From NCBI GenBank assembly GCA_003278095.1, contig QCHB01000002.1, positions 62,001 through 126,000 on the forward strand: 64,000 bases of DNA. Reading direction: 5' to 3'. This DNA comes from SAR116 cluster bacterium AG-390-L20 (GTDB taxonomy: Bacteria > Pseudomonadota > Alphaproteobacteria > Puniceispirillales > Marisalimonadaceae). Below, piece by piece: positions 34,455-44,327 of this stretch (position 1 is its first letter; each line of letters begins with the position of its first letter). Under the pieces are notes generated by a model. The model searched no databases. It was not told the origin of the DNA and saw only the letters and a list, made by a program, of their open reading frames with translations. Both the position numbers and the translations under genes were made by a program.

Positions 34455-36113
34455 ATGAAAAACAATCTTAAAATAGTTCTCGCTCAGTTAAATCCGATAG
34501 TTGGTGACGTTAAGGGTAATATTATCAAATTAATAAAAATTAGGGATAGTTTAAGTGAAGAAATTGATATAATTGTTGTTCCTGAATTATATGTTACTGG
34601 ATATCCAATTGATGATTTAGTTCTTAGAAACGATTTTTTAGAACTTGTTGAAAATGAAATAATTTCACTAGCTAAACTAACTAATGATGGTAAAGCAGCT
34701 ATTATTCTAGGTGCTCCTAGGAAAGAAAATAAATCAATTAAAAACTCAGTTTTTGTTTTAGATAAAGGAGAAATTTTATCTTATAGAGATAAGTATAATC
34801 TTCCAAACACCGGTGTATTTGATGAACAAAGAATTTTTTCTCCTGGCTCACTATCTGGTCCAGTTAAAGTAAGAGATGTATTGATTGGATTACCAATTTG
34901 CGAAGATATATGGACTGAAACTGTTATAGAATGTTTGTGTGAAACTGGAGCAGAAATAATACTCTCTATTAATGCATCACCTTATTCTATTAAAAAAAAC
35001 GATCAAAGAATGTCAGTAGCTGTTTCTCGTGTTTTAGAGTCGAAATTGCCTTTAATTTATTTAAATAGAGTAGGTGGCCAAGATGAATTAATATTTGATG
35101 GTGCATCATTTTGTTTAAGTGATAAAGGTAAGTTAAATATCCAATTAAATGATTTTCAAGAACATGTAATAAAAATTGATTTACAAAAAATTAATAATAA
35201 ATGGACCTTCAAAGAAAATATTAATAGTGTTTCTTCAAATATAGAAGCTTTATATAAATCACTAGTTGTAAGTGTACGGGATTATGTTCAAAATAATGGT
35301 TTTCCTGGGGTTGTTCTTGGAATGTCTGGTGGAATAGATTCTGCATTAGTAGCGGCAATTGCAACTGATGCTCTAGGACCAAATTTAGTAAGAGCAGTTA
35401 TGATGCCAAGCCCTTATACCAGTCAAGAAAGTCTAGAAGATGCAAAGTTAGCATCTTACAATTTAGGAATAGATTATTCGTATTTAGATATTAAAAGTGG
35501 TATGGAAACGGTTGATAATATCCTTTTAGGATTTAAAGGTCCCAATGTTTCTCCAGGAATAACGGAAGAAAATATTCAATCTAGATTAAGAGGCTTACTT
35601 TTAATGGCAATTTCTAACAAATATGGATCAATGGTATTAGCAACAGGAAATAAATCTGAATATGCAGTTGGTTATGCTACCTTATATGGAGATATGTGTG
35701 GAGGGTTCGCGGTTATAAAAGACGTGTGGAAAAGTGATGTATTTAGATTATGTAAATGGAGAAATTCAAATAAACCTCTGGAGTTTTTAGGGCCAAATGG
35801 TGAAGTTATTCCTGAAAGAATAATAACAAAACCTCCCAGCGCCGAGTTAAGAGAAGATCAAAAAGACACTGACAGTCTTCCTGAGTATGACATTCTTGAT
35901 GCAATTTTAAAAAAATTAGTCGAAGATAATTTATCAATAGATGAAATAGTTACTGAAGGTTATGAAGTAGCAGATGTCAAAAAAATCTCTATGCTTTTAT
36001 CAAGATCTGAATATAAAAGATTTCAATCTGCACCTGGACCAAAAGTCACAGAAAAGGCCTTTGGTAGAGATAGACGATATCCTCTAACTAGTGGGTTTAG
36101 AAATTGGAATTGA
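34455..36113 (+). CDS. nadE: Glutamine-dependent NAD+ synthase
   Basis: The 552-residue enzyme amidates nicotinate adenine dinucleotide to NAD. Its N-terminal nitrilase-type glutaminase domain has the triad in VVPELYVTGYP (Glu), YRDKYNLPNTG (Lys) and GLPICEDIWTE (Cys). The synthetase domain begins near 280 with the pyrophosphate loop LGMSGGIDSALVA (about 290) and contains ATGNKSEYAVGYATLYGD. ATG 34455 is the real start; an open frame extends 153 bases upstream only because it reads out of frame through the previous gene. It follows the nicotinate phosphoribosyltransferase gene by 28 bases. Confidence 0.96.
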   Translation: MKNNLKIVLAQLNPIVGDVKGNIIKLIKIRDSLSEEIDIIVVPELYVTGYPIDDLVLRNDFLELVENEIISLAKLTNDGKAAIILGAPRKENKSIKNSVFVLDKGEILSYRDKYNLPNTGVFDEQRIFSPGSLSGPVKVRDVLIGLPICEDIWTETVIECLCETGAEIILSINASPYSIKKNDQRMSVAVSRVLESKLPLIYLNRVGGQDELIFDGASFCLSDKGKLNIQLNDFQEHVIKIDLQKINNKWTFKENINSVSSNIEALYKSLVVSVRDYVQNNGFPGVVLGMSGGIDSALVAAIATDALGPNLVRAVMMPSPYTSQESLEDAKLASYNLGIDYSYLDIKSGMETVDNILLGFKGPNVSPGITEENIQSRLRGLLLMAISNKYGSMVLATGNKSEYAVGYATLYGDMCGGFAVIKDVWKSDVFRLCKWRNSNKPLEFLGPNGEVIPERIITKPPSAELREDQKDTDSLPEYDILDAILKKLVEDNLSIDEIVTEGYEVADVKKISMLLSRSEYKRFQSAPGPKVTEKAFGRDRRYPLTSGFRNWN

Positions 36114-36169
36114 TCAAGCTGTATATACAGATAAATATAGTATCTATTTTAAACTAGGAATTAGTTGTA

Positions 36170-37498
36170 ATGAAAGTTCGTTTTGCTCCAAGTCCAACTG
36201 GTCACTTGCATATTGGAAACTTTAGAACTGCACTTGTAAATTTTTTATTTGCTAGAAAAAATAATGGTCATTTTATGCTAAGAATAGACGACACAGATCA
36301 AGAAAGATCGTTGATAGAATATGAAAATGCAATTAAAGAAGATTTAAGTTGGATGAATATAGGCTGGGACAGTTTGGAAAAACAATCCTCAAGATTATCT
36401 TGTTATGACAATGCTTTACAAACATTACTCAATAAAAAAAGAGCGTATCCATGTTTTGAAACTGCTGATGAATTATCTTTAAAAAGAAAAAGTCAATTAT
36501 CTTCTGGAAAACCGCCTATTTATGACAGATCTTCTCTTAAATTGTCAGACTCAGAGATTGCTGACCTTAAATCTAAAGGAAAAAAACCTCATTATAGATT
36601 TCTATTAAATCACGTTGACGTAAATTGGGATGATTTGGTTAAAGGTAAAAGTAAATATAATATGTCCAATTTATCTGACCCTGTTATTTTAAGAGAAGAT
36701 GGCAGAGTTATATATACCCTTGCCTCGGTTGTTGATGACATAGACTTTGCAGTGACAGATATTTTGAGAGGTGAAGATCATATGACAAATTCTGCTGCGC
36801 AAATTCAATTATTTGAAGCTTTAGGATCCTCTCCACCCAGGTTAGGGCATTTATCATTATTAACAGATATTTCGGGAGAAGGTCTTTCTAAAAGACTTGG
36901 TAGTTTGTCACTAAAAGACTTAAGACAAGAAGGTTTTCAACCAATGGCAATATCATCATTGTTATCAAAGGTTGGCACCTCTGATGCAATAGATATTTTT
37001 AAAAATATAAATCAAATAATTGATGATTTTGATATAAATAAATTTGGAAAATCTAAACCTAAATTTGATAAAATGGAATTGTTAAACCTAAATTCTAAAT
37101 TTTTTCAATTAATTGATTTTGATGATATTAGTGGTCAATTGGATACTTTAGATTTTGAAATAACCACAGAATTTTGGAATTTAATTAAAGGAAATATTAA
37201 TACTTTTAATGATATTAAGTTTTGGTGGGATATTGTTTATGGAAAAATTAAAACTATAAATGATGATCATGAGTTCACACATTTAGCATTGAAAACTCTA
37301 CCAAATGATAATTTTGATAAAAATACTTGGTCAACTTGGACTAGTTTGTTAATGAAGGAAAGTGGTAGAAAAGGTAAAGATTTATTCAAACCTCTTAGAT
37401 TATGTCTAACAGGACAAAATAATGGTCCAGAAATGGCAAATCTAGTTTTAACAATGGGAAGACAAAAAATTGTTGAACGACTAAATAACAAGAATTGA
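36170..37498 (+). CDS. gltX: Glutamate-tRNA ligase
   Basis: The class I synthetase begins with VRFAPSPTGHLHIGNFRTAL (HIGN motif at 14-17) and has the second motif as GEGLSKRLGSLSL near 239, the LSKR-type KMSKS. Length 442 is slightly short for GluRS (about 460-480), in line with other alphaproteobacterial copies, which often come as two paralogues charging tRNA-Glu and tRNA-Gln. Whether this one is discriminating cannot be told. It lies in the forward run between nadE and cysS, three bases before a GTG that could start cysS. Confidence 0.94.
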   Translation: MKVRFAPSPTGHLHIGNFRTALVNFLFARKNNGHFMLRIDDTDQERSLIEYENAIKEDLSWMNIGWDSLEKQSSRLSCYDNALQTLLNKKRAYPCFETADELSLKRKSQLSSGKPPIYDRSSLKLSDSEIADLKSKGKKPHYRFLLNHVDVNWDDLVKGKSKYNMSNLSDPVILREDGRVIYTLASVVDDIDFAVTDILRGEDHMTNSAAQIQLFEALGSSPPRLGHLSLLTDISGEGLSKRLGSLSLKDLRQEGFQPMAISSLLSKVGTSDAIDIFKNINQIIDDFDINKFGKSKPKFDKMELLNLNSKFFQLIDFDDISGQLDTLDFEITTEFWNLIKGNINTFNDIKFWWDIVYGKIKTINDDHEFTHLALKTLPNDNFDKNTWSTWTSLLMKESGRKGKDLFKPLRLCLTGQNNGPEMANLVLTMGRQKIVERLNNKN

Positions 37499-37513
37499 AG
37501 AGTGGTTGTTACT

Positions 37514-38887
37514 ATGAATAACTTATATTTATATAATACCCTTGAAAAAAAAACATCTGTCTTTAATCCTATTGATAAAAATAATGTTAGAATGTACGCA
37601 TGTGGACCTACAGTTTATGATTTTATTCATATTGGTAACGCAAGACCCTTAGTTGTATTTGATGTTTTAGTTCGATTACTTAGAACAATGTATCCTAAAG
37701 TTACTTATGTTAGAAATATCACTGACATTGATGACAAAATCAACAAAAGAGCGACTGAGAAAGAAATACAAATATCGGAATTGACTAAAGAGACGATAAA
37801 AAATTTTCATTACGATTGTAAATCATTAGGTAATTTAAATCCTGATTTTGAACCAAGGGCTACAGATCACATTAATGAAATAATTGAGATGATTGAAATA
37901 TTAATTTCAAAACGGTTTGCTTATGTTTCTTCAGGAAATGTTCTTTTTTCGGTTGGAAAATTTAAAAAATATGGAATGTTATCAGGAAGGTCTCTCAAGG
38001 ATATGATATCAGGTTCAAGAGTTGATATTGCAGAATATAAAGATAAACCAGGAGACTTCATTCTATGGAAACCTTCCACAGAGGATTTACCAGGTTGGGA
38101 TAGTCCTTGGGGAAGAGGACGACCGGGTTGGCATATTGAATGTTCTGCTATGAGTAAAAAGTATTTAGGTGAGCAGTTTGATATACACGCAGGTGGTTTA
38201 GATTTAATTTTCCCCCACCATGAGAATGAAATTGCTCAATCTTGTTGTGCAAATGATTCAGAAGTTATGGCTAATTTTTGGCTTCATAATGGTTATGTAA
38301 CTTCTGATGGTGAAAAAATGTCAAAGTCACTTGGAAATTTTACTACGATTAATGAACTTCTTCTTCATTTTGACGGTGAAGCTATTAGATATGCTCTATT
38401 ACAAGCTCATTACAGAGCTCCCCTTAGCTTTAGTAAAAAATCTTTGGAAGAAGCCAAAAAGTCATTGTCTAGACTCTACAGAGCTGTTGAAGGTTTTGAA
38501 GTTAATGGTAAGCCAGATGAGGAGCTAATTATTAATCTATGTGACGATATAAACACTCCTAAAGCTCTTGCCAGAGCTCATTATCTAACTGATGAAGCGA
38601 ATAAAGGAAGTAAAGAGTGTGCTCAAAAATTAAAAAACTCTAGTAAACTTTTGGGTATTTTATCTCAATCGACTGAAGAATGGTTTAAGTTTCGAAAAGA
38701 ATTGAATCAAAGTCAAAGTTTTGAAATCTCTATGACCGAAAAAGAAATTGAAGAACTTATACTAGAACGTAAAACTGCCAAAGATAGCAAAGATTATTCT
38801 AAAGCAGATCAAATAAGAGAGAAATTACTTAAACTCGATATCATATTAGAAGATAGAGCAGATAAAACGATATGGAGAAAAAATTAA
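37514..38887 (+). CDS. cysS: Cysteine-tRNA ligase
   Basis: The 457-residue class I synthetase has MYACGPTVYDFIHIGNARP with the zinc cysteine Cys30 and HIGN at 39-42, the zinc site region GWHIECSAM and HHENEIAQS, and GEKMSKSLGNF as the KMSKS loop. The C-terminal DALR-like helices end in RADKTIWRKN. The start is ATG 37514; a GTG at 37502 is less likely. It follows gltX directly and precedes the methyltransferase gene, which may overlap its last codons. Confidence 0.95.
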   Translation: MNNLYLYNTLEKKTSVFNPIDKNNVRMYACGPTVYDFIHIGNARPLVVFDVLVRLLRTMYPKVTYVRNITDIDDKINKRATEKEIQISELTKETIKNFHYDCKSLGNLNPDFEPRATDHINEIIEMIEILISKRFAYVSSGNVLFSVGKFKKYGMLSGRSLKDMISGSRVDIAEYKDKPGDFILWKPSTEDLPGWDSPWGRGRPGWHIECSAMSKKYLGEQFDIHAGGLDLIFPHHENEIAQSCCANDSEVMANFWLHNGYVTSDGEKMSKSLGNFTTINELLLHFDGEAIRYALLQAHYRAPLSFSKKSLEEAKKSLSRLYRAVEGFEVNGKPDEELIINLCDDINTPKALARAHYLTDEANKGSKECAQKLKNSSKLLGILSQSTEEWFKFRKELNQSQSFEISMTEKEIEELILERKTAKDSKDYSKADQIREKLLKLDIILEDRADKTIWRKN

Positions 38888-39663
38888 ATATATGTCCTTA
38901 TATGATTGATTTAACTCCTAATATAATTTTGTCTAAGCCACAACTTGGAGAAAATATAGGTTCTACAGCTCGAGCAATGAAAAATTTTGGTATCGAAAAG
39001 CTTAGATTGATAGAACCAAGAGATGGCTGGCCAAACAGCTCTGCATATGCCATTTCAGCTGGAGCCGATGACGTACTAAACAAAATAAATATTTTTAAAT
39101 CTTTAGAAGAAGCCACTAAAGATATTTCTTTATTATTTGCTACTACTGCAAGAAAACGTGTTATTGGCACAAAATCTTTAGATGTATTTGAAGCAATAGA
39201 TAAATCTTTTCATCATGTTGTTAATGGTGGACAAGTAGGTTTTCTATTTGGTCCAGAACAGTCAGGTTTATCAAATGACGATGTAGTACAAGCAGATTAT
39301 ACAATTTCAATTCCACTAAACCAAAACTTTTCATCTTTAAATTTATCTCAAGCAGTATTGTTAATTTGTTGGGAATGGAATAAGGTTAAGATGTCTTATT
39401 TCAAAGAAGATAATTTACCTATAAAGGTAAACAAAAAATTAAAAAAAAGCACCGAAATCTCTAATGTTGGCGACAGAGAGTATTTTTATCAACAATTAGA
39501 TTTTTTACTTAGTAAGTCAGGTTTTTTTCACTCACCAGAAATGGCGCCTGTCGTTAAAAGAAACATAAGAAGTTTATTTAACAGAGCGTCTCTAACCCAT
39601 CAGGATTTGCGGACACTTCATGGAATCATTAGATCCTTATCAGGAAGTTCAAATCGTACTTGA
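38872..39663 (+). CDS. trmJ: tRNA/rRNA methyltransferase of the SpoU family, TrmJ-like
   Basis: The protein is a SPOUT-fold 2'-O-methyltransferase. Family motifs are RPQ-like SKPQLGENIGSTARAMKNFG (motif 1), LLFATTARKRVI, LFGPEQSGLSNDDV (motif 2) and SIPLNQNFSSLNLSQAVLL (motif 3), and a helical tail (MAPVVKRNIRSLFNRASLTHQDLRTLHGI) typical of TrmJ, which methylates position 32 of tRNAs. Two starts are possible: ATG 38872, overlapping cysS by 16 bases, or ATG 38902, which fits the family start better; neither has a good ribosome binding site. It closes the run of genes that begins with DAHP synthase. Confidence 0.9.
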   Translation: MEKKLNICPYMIDLTPNIILSKPQLGENIGSTARAMKNFGIEKLRLIEPRDGWPNSSAYAISAGADDVLNKINIFKSLEEATKDISLLFATTARKRVIGTKSLDVFEAIDKSFHHVVNGGQVGFLFGPEQSGLSNDDVVQADYTISIPLNQNFSSLNLSQAVLLICWEWNKVKMSYFKEDNLPIKVNKKLKKSTEISNVGDREYFYQQLDFLLSKSGFFHSPEMAPVVKRNIRSLFNRASLTHQDLRTLHGIIRSLSGSSNRT

Positions 39664-39801
39664 CTTTTAACATTTAAATAGTATTTTTCAGTCTCAGTTC
39701 CGATAACGAGGATTATAACGTGGTGTTATTTATCCCGAAGTTTTAACTTCTGATTGGAATAATCAACTACTTTCTTAGTAGTAAATACAAAGGTTTAAAA
39801 A
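39664..39801 (+). promoter_or_regulatory. Structured leader of rpsD with three possible hairpins
   Basis: In this 138-base space I see three short hairpins in a row: ATAAC/GTTAT (39715-39729, five-base loop), GAAGT/ACTTC (39737-39750, four-base loop) and ACTACT/AGTAGT (39766-39782, five-base loop). The rpsD ribosome binding site (AAAGG) follows at once. S4 controls its own synthesis in some bacteria by binding mRNA, so a regulatory leader is possible; the match to any known leader is not shown. Confidence 0.45.
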
Positions 39802-40428
39802 ATGCCTAAGTCAGATCATAAAAGAACAAGTTCAAAACATAAAATTGATAGAAGATTAGGGGTTAATTTATGGGGAAGACCAAAATCTCCCTTAAATGAC
39901 AGAGAATACGCTCCAGGACAACATGGTCAGAGAAGAAAAAAACCTACTGATTTTGGTGTTCAATTAATGGCTAAACAGAAATTAAAAGGTTATTATGGTA
40001 ATATAGGTGAAAAGCAGTTCAAAAAATACTACACTGCTGCAGTAAGAAAAAAAGGTGATACAGGAGCTAATTTAATTGGTATTTTAGAATGTAGGCTCGA
40101 TGCTATTTTATACCGAATGAAATTGGCTCCAACTGTTTTTGCATGTAGACAATTAATAAATCATGGTCATGTAATGGTTAATGGAAATAGATGTAATATT
40201 CCTTCAAGAATGATTAATGTTGGTGAAGTCATTGCATTAAAAGAAAAGGCTAAAGGCATTCCAGCTGTTATTGAAGCTACAACATTACCTGAAAGAGATG
40301 TTCCTGAATACGTAGAAGTTGATCATTCAAAGTTTACAGGTTCACTTTTAAGAATACCTATGCCTGATGATGTTCCATATCCAGTGCAAATGGAAACAAA
40401 TCTTGTTATTGAATTTTATTCACGTTAA
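39802..40428 (+). CDS. rpsD: 30S ribosomal protein S4
   Basis: The 208-residue protein is S4, which nucleates assembly of the 30S body on 16S rRNA. It has [31 protein letters not shown] at the N-terminus and the S4 RNA-binding domain in [31 protein letters not shown]. The N-terminal zinc cysteines are absent, as in many S4 proteins. It stands alone here and not in the alpha operon of gammaproteobacteria, which is normal for alphaproteobacteria. The gene is preceded by a leader with hairpins and followed by a convergent glutaredoxin gene. Confidence 0.97.
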   Translation: MPKSDHKRTSSKHKIDRRLGVNLWGRPKSPLNDREYAPGQHGQRRKKPTDFGVQLMAKQKLKGYYGNIGEKQFKKYYTAAVRKKGDTGANLIGILECRLDAILYRMKLAPTVFACRQLINHGHVMVNGNRCNIPSRMINVGEVIALKEKAKGIPAVIEATTLPERDVPEYVEVDHSKFTGSLLRIPMPDDVPYPVQMETNLVIEFYSR

Positions 40429-40476
40429 AAAATATTCACCTAAAGCAATATAATAGTTTGTTTAATGTTTATTTAA

Positions 40477-40803
40477 TTAAGAGTTGATACCTGCTTCTTG
40501 GAAATATTCATTAAGCTCCCCACTTTCATGCATTTCTCTAATTATGTCACAACCACCTACAAATTCTTTTTTAACATAAAGTTGTGGTATAGTTGGCCAG
40601 TCTGAGAATTCCTTTATTCCCTCTCTTATTTCAGGATCTTCAAGAACATTTACACTATTAAACTTTATACCCATATGGCTTAAAACACCAACTACAGCAG
40701 CCGAAAAGCCACATTGAGGCATCACTGGGGTACCCTTCATAAATAATAATACTTCATTATCATTTATTATATTTTCGATTTTTTCTTTTGTATCTTGTTC
40801 CAT
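40477..40803 (-). CDS. grxD: Monothiol glutaredoxin (CGFS type)
   Basis: The 108-residue protein has [14 protein letters not shown] with the single active cysteine Cys31, followed by [20 protein letters not shown], the glutathione-binding part. CGFS glutaredoxins bind a [2Fe-2S] cluster with glutathione, often with a BolA partner, and pass it on in iron-sulfur cluster maturation. The bolA gene lies directly upstream (12 bases), and purL before that; this order is a stable alphaproteobacterial arrangement and strongly supports both calls. Confidence 0.96.
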   Translation of the reverse strand: MEQDTKEKIENIINDNEVLLFMKGTPVMPQCGFSAAVVGVLSHMGIKFNSVNVLEDPEIREGIKEFSDWPTIPQLYVKKEFVGGCDIIREMHESGELNEYFQEAGINS

Positions 40804-40815
40804 TATAGGTCTCCT

Positions 40816-41052
40816 TTAATTTTTCGGTGCTGATGTATTTAAAGCTAACGCATGTAGCTCATTCCCCATTTTTCCGTCCATTGCGCTATAAACCATCTTA
40901 TGCTGCTGGACTCTAGTTAAACCTCTAAATTGTTCAGAGACTATTTGAGCAGCATAATGGTCTCCATCTCCTCTTAAGTCATCAATAGTAACTTTTGCAT
41001 CTGGAAAAGATTTAAGAATAAGTTCCTCAATTTCAGCAGCTGTCATAGCCAT
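40816..41052 (-). CDS. bolA: BolA/IbaG-family protein
   Basis: The 78-residue protein matches small BolA-like proteins: an N-terminal helix (AAEIEELILKSFP), then VTIDDLRGDGDHYAAQIVSEQF, the conserved TRVQQHKMVYSAM with the invariant histidine, and the C-terminal ELHALALNTSAP. BolA proteins of this size pair with CGFS glutaredoxin to hold an iron-sulfur cluster; that gene is the next one downstream. Placement behind purL is usual in alphaproteobacteria. Confidence 0.93.
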   Translation of the reverse strand: MAMTAAEIEELILKSFPDAKVTIDDLRGDGDHYAAQIVSEQFRGLTRVQQHKMVYSAMDGKMGNELHALALNTSAPKN

Positions 41053-41066
41053 GTTAAAGCCTAAAA

Positions 41067-43367
41067 TTATTTATGTTTACCCATTATTAAAGGTAATGTT
41101 TTTTCAAACAAGTTTTTTGAACTACTGATACATATAGTAGTAATATCTTTTAAATTCAAGTTATTGCTTGCATTAGTCTTCCCAAGAACAAAATAATCTA
41201 AATTACTATCTTTTAAAAATAAATTAACTTTATCGATTTTATCCGTGGCTACTATAATTCTTCCTTGGTCCTCACCAAAACACCATGAGTGAAGTATAGG
41301 GTCTTTACTATCACTCTTTAACAACGATTTAGGTAGGTTGAGATTTAAACCTAAATTATTTTTAAATAACATTTCACATATCGTTGTTAATAAACCCCCA
41401 TCAGAAATATCATGTGCTGCTGTCAAAAGGTTTTTAGTATGTAATTGTAATAATATGTCGATGATTTTCTTTTCTTTTTCTAAATTAACAGGGGGAGGAG
41501 CCGCGTCAATTATCTTATTTTCTATTTCCTGATAAATACTACAGCCAATCCAACCTTCGGTAAAATTTTCTGATTGACCTAAAACTAATAGAGTATTGTC
41601 TTCTTTTGCGTTCATTTCTAAACAATTTTCCACCTCATCTATAACACCTACCATACCTATCACTGGTGTTGGAAGAATCTCTTTCCCATTGGTTTCATTA
41701 TAAAGAGAAACATTTCCAGAAACAATTGGAGTATTTAAAAAGGATGCAGCTTTAGAAATTCCTTTAATTGATCCTACTATTTCACCCATAATATTTTTTT
41801 TCTCAGGATTACCAAAATTTAAATTATTTGTAATTGCTAAAGGTTTGGCTCCAGAGGCAGCAATATTTCTTGCTGCTTCACATACTGCTTGCATTCCTCC
41901 ATTAATTGGGTCTGATTTTACATACCTTGGTGTACAATCAGTTGTCATGGCAATTCCTTTGCCAAGACTTTTACTATTTTCAGTTCCATGTATTTTAACT
42001 ATGGAAGCATCGCTTTTGCCATTTGAAGAAATTGTATCACCCATCACAGAGCTATCATACTGTTCCCAAATCCACCTTTTACTTGATATATTAGGATTTT
42101 CAAAAATTTTGGCTAAAATTTTATCTACTGTATAGTTGATATTTAATTCATTTATTTTAATAGTATTTTTATTTTGAATGATTTCATAAGGTCGATCATA
42201 CTCAGGAGCATCTTCCACAAGGGGGTTAATCGGAATATTACATGCTTCAAAACCATCTTTATCTAAAATAAGTCTACCTGTTTTAGTTACTTCACCTATA
42301 ACAGCAAAGTCTAAATCCCATTTATCAAAGATTGATTTTGCCTTTTCTTCTGAACCTGGTTTTAAAATCATCAGCATTCTCTCTTGACTTTCAGAGAGCA
42401 TGATTTCGTAACTGGTCATTTTATCCTCTCTTATAGGAACCAAATCTAGATTTAAATACATGCCCAATGATCCTTTTGAAGCCATTTCAACACTTGAACT
42501 TGTTAATCCAGCAGCTCCCATATCTTGAATAGATAAGACAGCATCAGTGCTCATTAATTCAAGACAGGATTCTAAGAGCAACTTTCCAGTAAAAGGATCA
42601 CCTACTTGAACTGTTGGTCTTTTTTCAGAACTATTATCTGTAAATTCTGTTGATGCCATCGTGGCGCCATGTATCCCATCTCTTCCAGTTTTTGCCCCTA
42701 CATAAATAACAGGGTTGCCGGCCCCAGTTGCCGCGGAGTAAAATATTCTATTTTTATTTGCGAGGCCAACTGCCATTGCATTTACTAAGATATTTCCATT
42801 ATATGATTTATCAAAGTTTGTTTCTCCTCCAACTGTAGGAATACCAATACAATTTCCATACCCTCCAATTCCTTTTACTACTCCTGAGACATGATGTTTT
42901 GTTAAGAGTTCAGATGGAGAACCAAATCTTAATGCATTTAATAAAGCAATAGGTCTTGCACCCATAGTAAAAACATCTCTTAAAATCCCTCCAACACCGG
43001 TTGCAGCTCCTTGGTAAGGCTCTATAAATGATGGATGATTATGAGATTCTATTTTAAAGACAGCAGCTAAGTTGTCCCCAATATCGATGACCCCAGCATT
43101 TTCACCTGGTCCTTGAATTACGTGCTTTGCTTTAGTAGGCATAGTTTTAAGCCATTTTTTTGAACTTTTGTAAGAACAATGTTCTGAAAACATAGCCGAA
43201 AAAATACCTAATTCAGTTTTATTTGGAATTTTTTTGATTTTATTACAAATTAAATAGAATTCATCTTCTGTTAAGCCCATTTCCATAGCATCTTTAAGTG
43301 TGCTTTCTTGCTGGGCGTGGTATTCATTTTTATTTATATTGTAAAGGGTTTGATTTGAAATTTTCAT
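41067..43367 (-). CDS. purL: Phosphoribosylformylglycinamidine synthase, large subunit
   Basis: The 766-residue protein is small PurL, the ATP-dependent synthetase part of step four in purine synthesis, working with PurQ and PurS. Seen are [18 protein letters not shown] with the catalytic histidine, [45 protein letters not shown], and the second ATP-type half with [10 protein letters not shown] and [16 protein letters not shown]. The small form, needing PurS, is found in alphaproteobacteria and Gram-positive bacteria; gammaproteobacteria have one large fused protein. It begins three bases after purQ ends. Confidence 0.97.
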   Translation of the reverse strand: MKISNQTLYNINKNEYHAQQESTLKDAMEMGLTEDEFYLICNKIKKIPNKTELGIFSAMFSEHCSYKSSKKWLKTMPTKAKHVIQGPGENAGVIDIGDNLAAVFKIESHNHPSFIEPYQGAATGVGGILRDVFTMGARPIALLNALRFGSPSELLTKHHVSGVVKGIGGYGNCIGIPTVGGETNFDKSYNGNILVNAMAVGLANKNRIFYSAATGAGNPVIYVGAKTGRDGIHGATMASTEFTDNSSEKRPTVQVGDPFTGKLLLESCLELMSTDAVLSIQDMGAAGLTSSSVEMASKGSLGMYLNLDLVPIREDKMTSYEIMLSESQERMLMILKPGSEEKAKSIFDKWDLDFAVIGEVTKTGRLILDKDGFEACNIPINPLVEDAPEYDRPYEIIQNKNTIKINELNINYTVDKILAKIFENPNISSKRWIWEQYDSSVMGDTISSNGKSDASIVKIHGTENSKSLGKGIAMTTDCTPRYVKSDPINGGMQAVCEAARNIAASGAKPLAITNNLNFGNPEKKNIMGEIVGSIKGISKAASFLNTPIVSGNVSLYNETNGKEILPTPVIGMVGVIDEVENCLEMNAKEDNTLLVLGQSENFTEGWIGCSIYQEIENKIIDAAPPPVNLEKEKKIIDILLQLHTKNLLTAAHDISDGGLLTTICEMLFKNNLGLNLNLPKSLLKSDSKDPILHSWCFGEDQGRIIVATDKIDKVNLFLKDSNLDYFVLGKTNASNNLNLKDITTICISSSKNLFEKTLPLIMGKHK

Positions 43368-43370
43368 AAT

Positions 43371-44063
43371 TTAACCAATTATTTGTTCAAAACTTTTGGT
43401 TAGAAATTTCAAACCGTCTGTTCCACCATGTAGATTGTTGATGGCCCTCTCAGGGTGAGGCATCATACCCAAAACTCTTCCATTTTTTGACAATATTCCT
43501 GCGATATCATTAGATGAACCGTTAGGATTATAATCAGTATCATTATTTACCTCTTTTATATATCTAAAAGCTATTCTTCCATCATTTTTTAATTCGTTTA
43601 AGAGTGTTTCTGATGCAAAAAAATTACCTTCGTTATGAGCTACAGGTATATTTAAATGATGCTCTTTTTTTAAACCAGAAAGAAAGGGACTTATAATGGT
43701 GTCCTGTATTTCTAACATTGTATCCCTACAGGTGAAAAGTAATTTTTTATTCCTAATTAATGAACCAGGAAGTATTCCTGCTTCGATCAATATTTGAAAA
43801 CCGTTGCATATACCAAGAACAGCACCTCCGCGACTTATATGATTTTTTATATTTTTAATCACTGGAGATCTTGCAGCTAAAGCTCCACATCTAAGATAAT
43901 CACCAAAGCTAAATCCCCCAGGAATGACAATTAGATCTAAATTTGGAAATTCTGTATCTTTATGCCACATTTTAATAGGTGTTTTACCTGTGATATTTTT
44001 TAGAGCAACAATTATGTCTCTATCACAATTTGACCCTGGAAATATTGTAACTCCTGAGCGCAC
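43371..44063 (-). CDS. purQ: Phosphoribosylformylglycinamidine synthase, glutaminase subunit
   Basis: The 230-residue protein is a class I glutamine amidotransferase giving ammonia to PurL. The N-terminal FPGSNCDRD, the oxyanion region VIPGGFSFGDYLRCGALA, the nucleophile elbow GICNGFQIL, and the His-x-Glu in MMPHPERA are present. The start codon is GTG (44063); in-frame alternatives lie too far in. It overlaps no neighbour and sits seven bases after purS. Confidence 0.97.
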   Translation of the reverse strand: MRSGVTIFPGSNCDRDIIVALKNITGKTPIKMWHKDTEFPNLDLIVIPGGFSFGDYLRCGALAARSPVIKNIKNHISRGGAVLGICNGFQILIEAGILPGSLIRNKKLLFTCRDTMLEIQDTIISPFLSGLKKEHHLNIPVAHNEGNFFASETLLNELKNDGRIAFRYIKEVNNDTDYNPNGSSNDIAGILSKNGRVLGMMPHPERAINNLHGGTDGLKFLTKSFEQIIG

Positions 44064-44070
44064 TGTCTTA

Positions 44071-44316
44071 TCAATTCCTTAAAATATTAATTTTATATTT
44101 TTCGATAACACTATTTACTAGTAAATCCTCGCACATTTTTTTAGCCTCTAAAATAGCTTCATTCTCTTCTAAATTTACAAAATTCAAAATAATTTGTTTT
44201 CCAGTGCGTACATCATTTAAATTTTCAAAACCTAGGTTTGATAAGGAAGATTTAATAGCTTGTCCCTCAGGGTCTAACACACCTTCTTTAAGGGATATAT
44301 TTACTATAACTTTCAT
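44071..44316 (-). CDS. purS: Phosphoribosylformylglycinamidine synthase subunit PurS
   Basis: The 81-residue protein has the PurS pattern: VIVNISLKEGVLDPEGQAIKSSLSNLGF, then VRTGKQIIL, and the helix AKKMCEDLLVNSVIEKYKI. PurS joins PurL and PurQ into an active complex and helps channel ammonia. Position between purC and purQ is the usual one. Confidence 0.96.
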   Translation of the reverse strand: MKVIVNISLKEGVLDPEGQAIKSSLSNLGFENLNDVRTGKQIILNFVNLEENEAILEAKKMCEDLLVNSVIEKYKINILRN

Positions 44317-44327
44317 TAAAGCTCTCT

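Noticed and set aside
36119-36130. Perfect palindrome CTGTATATACAG before gltX, like a LexA box
   Set aside because: It is 12 bases, not the 16 of the gammaproteobacterial box, and alphaproteobacterial LexA uses a different direct-repeat site; one short palindrome in AT-rich DNA is not significant.
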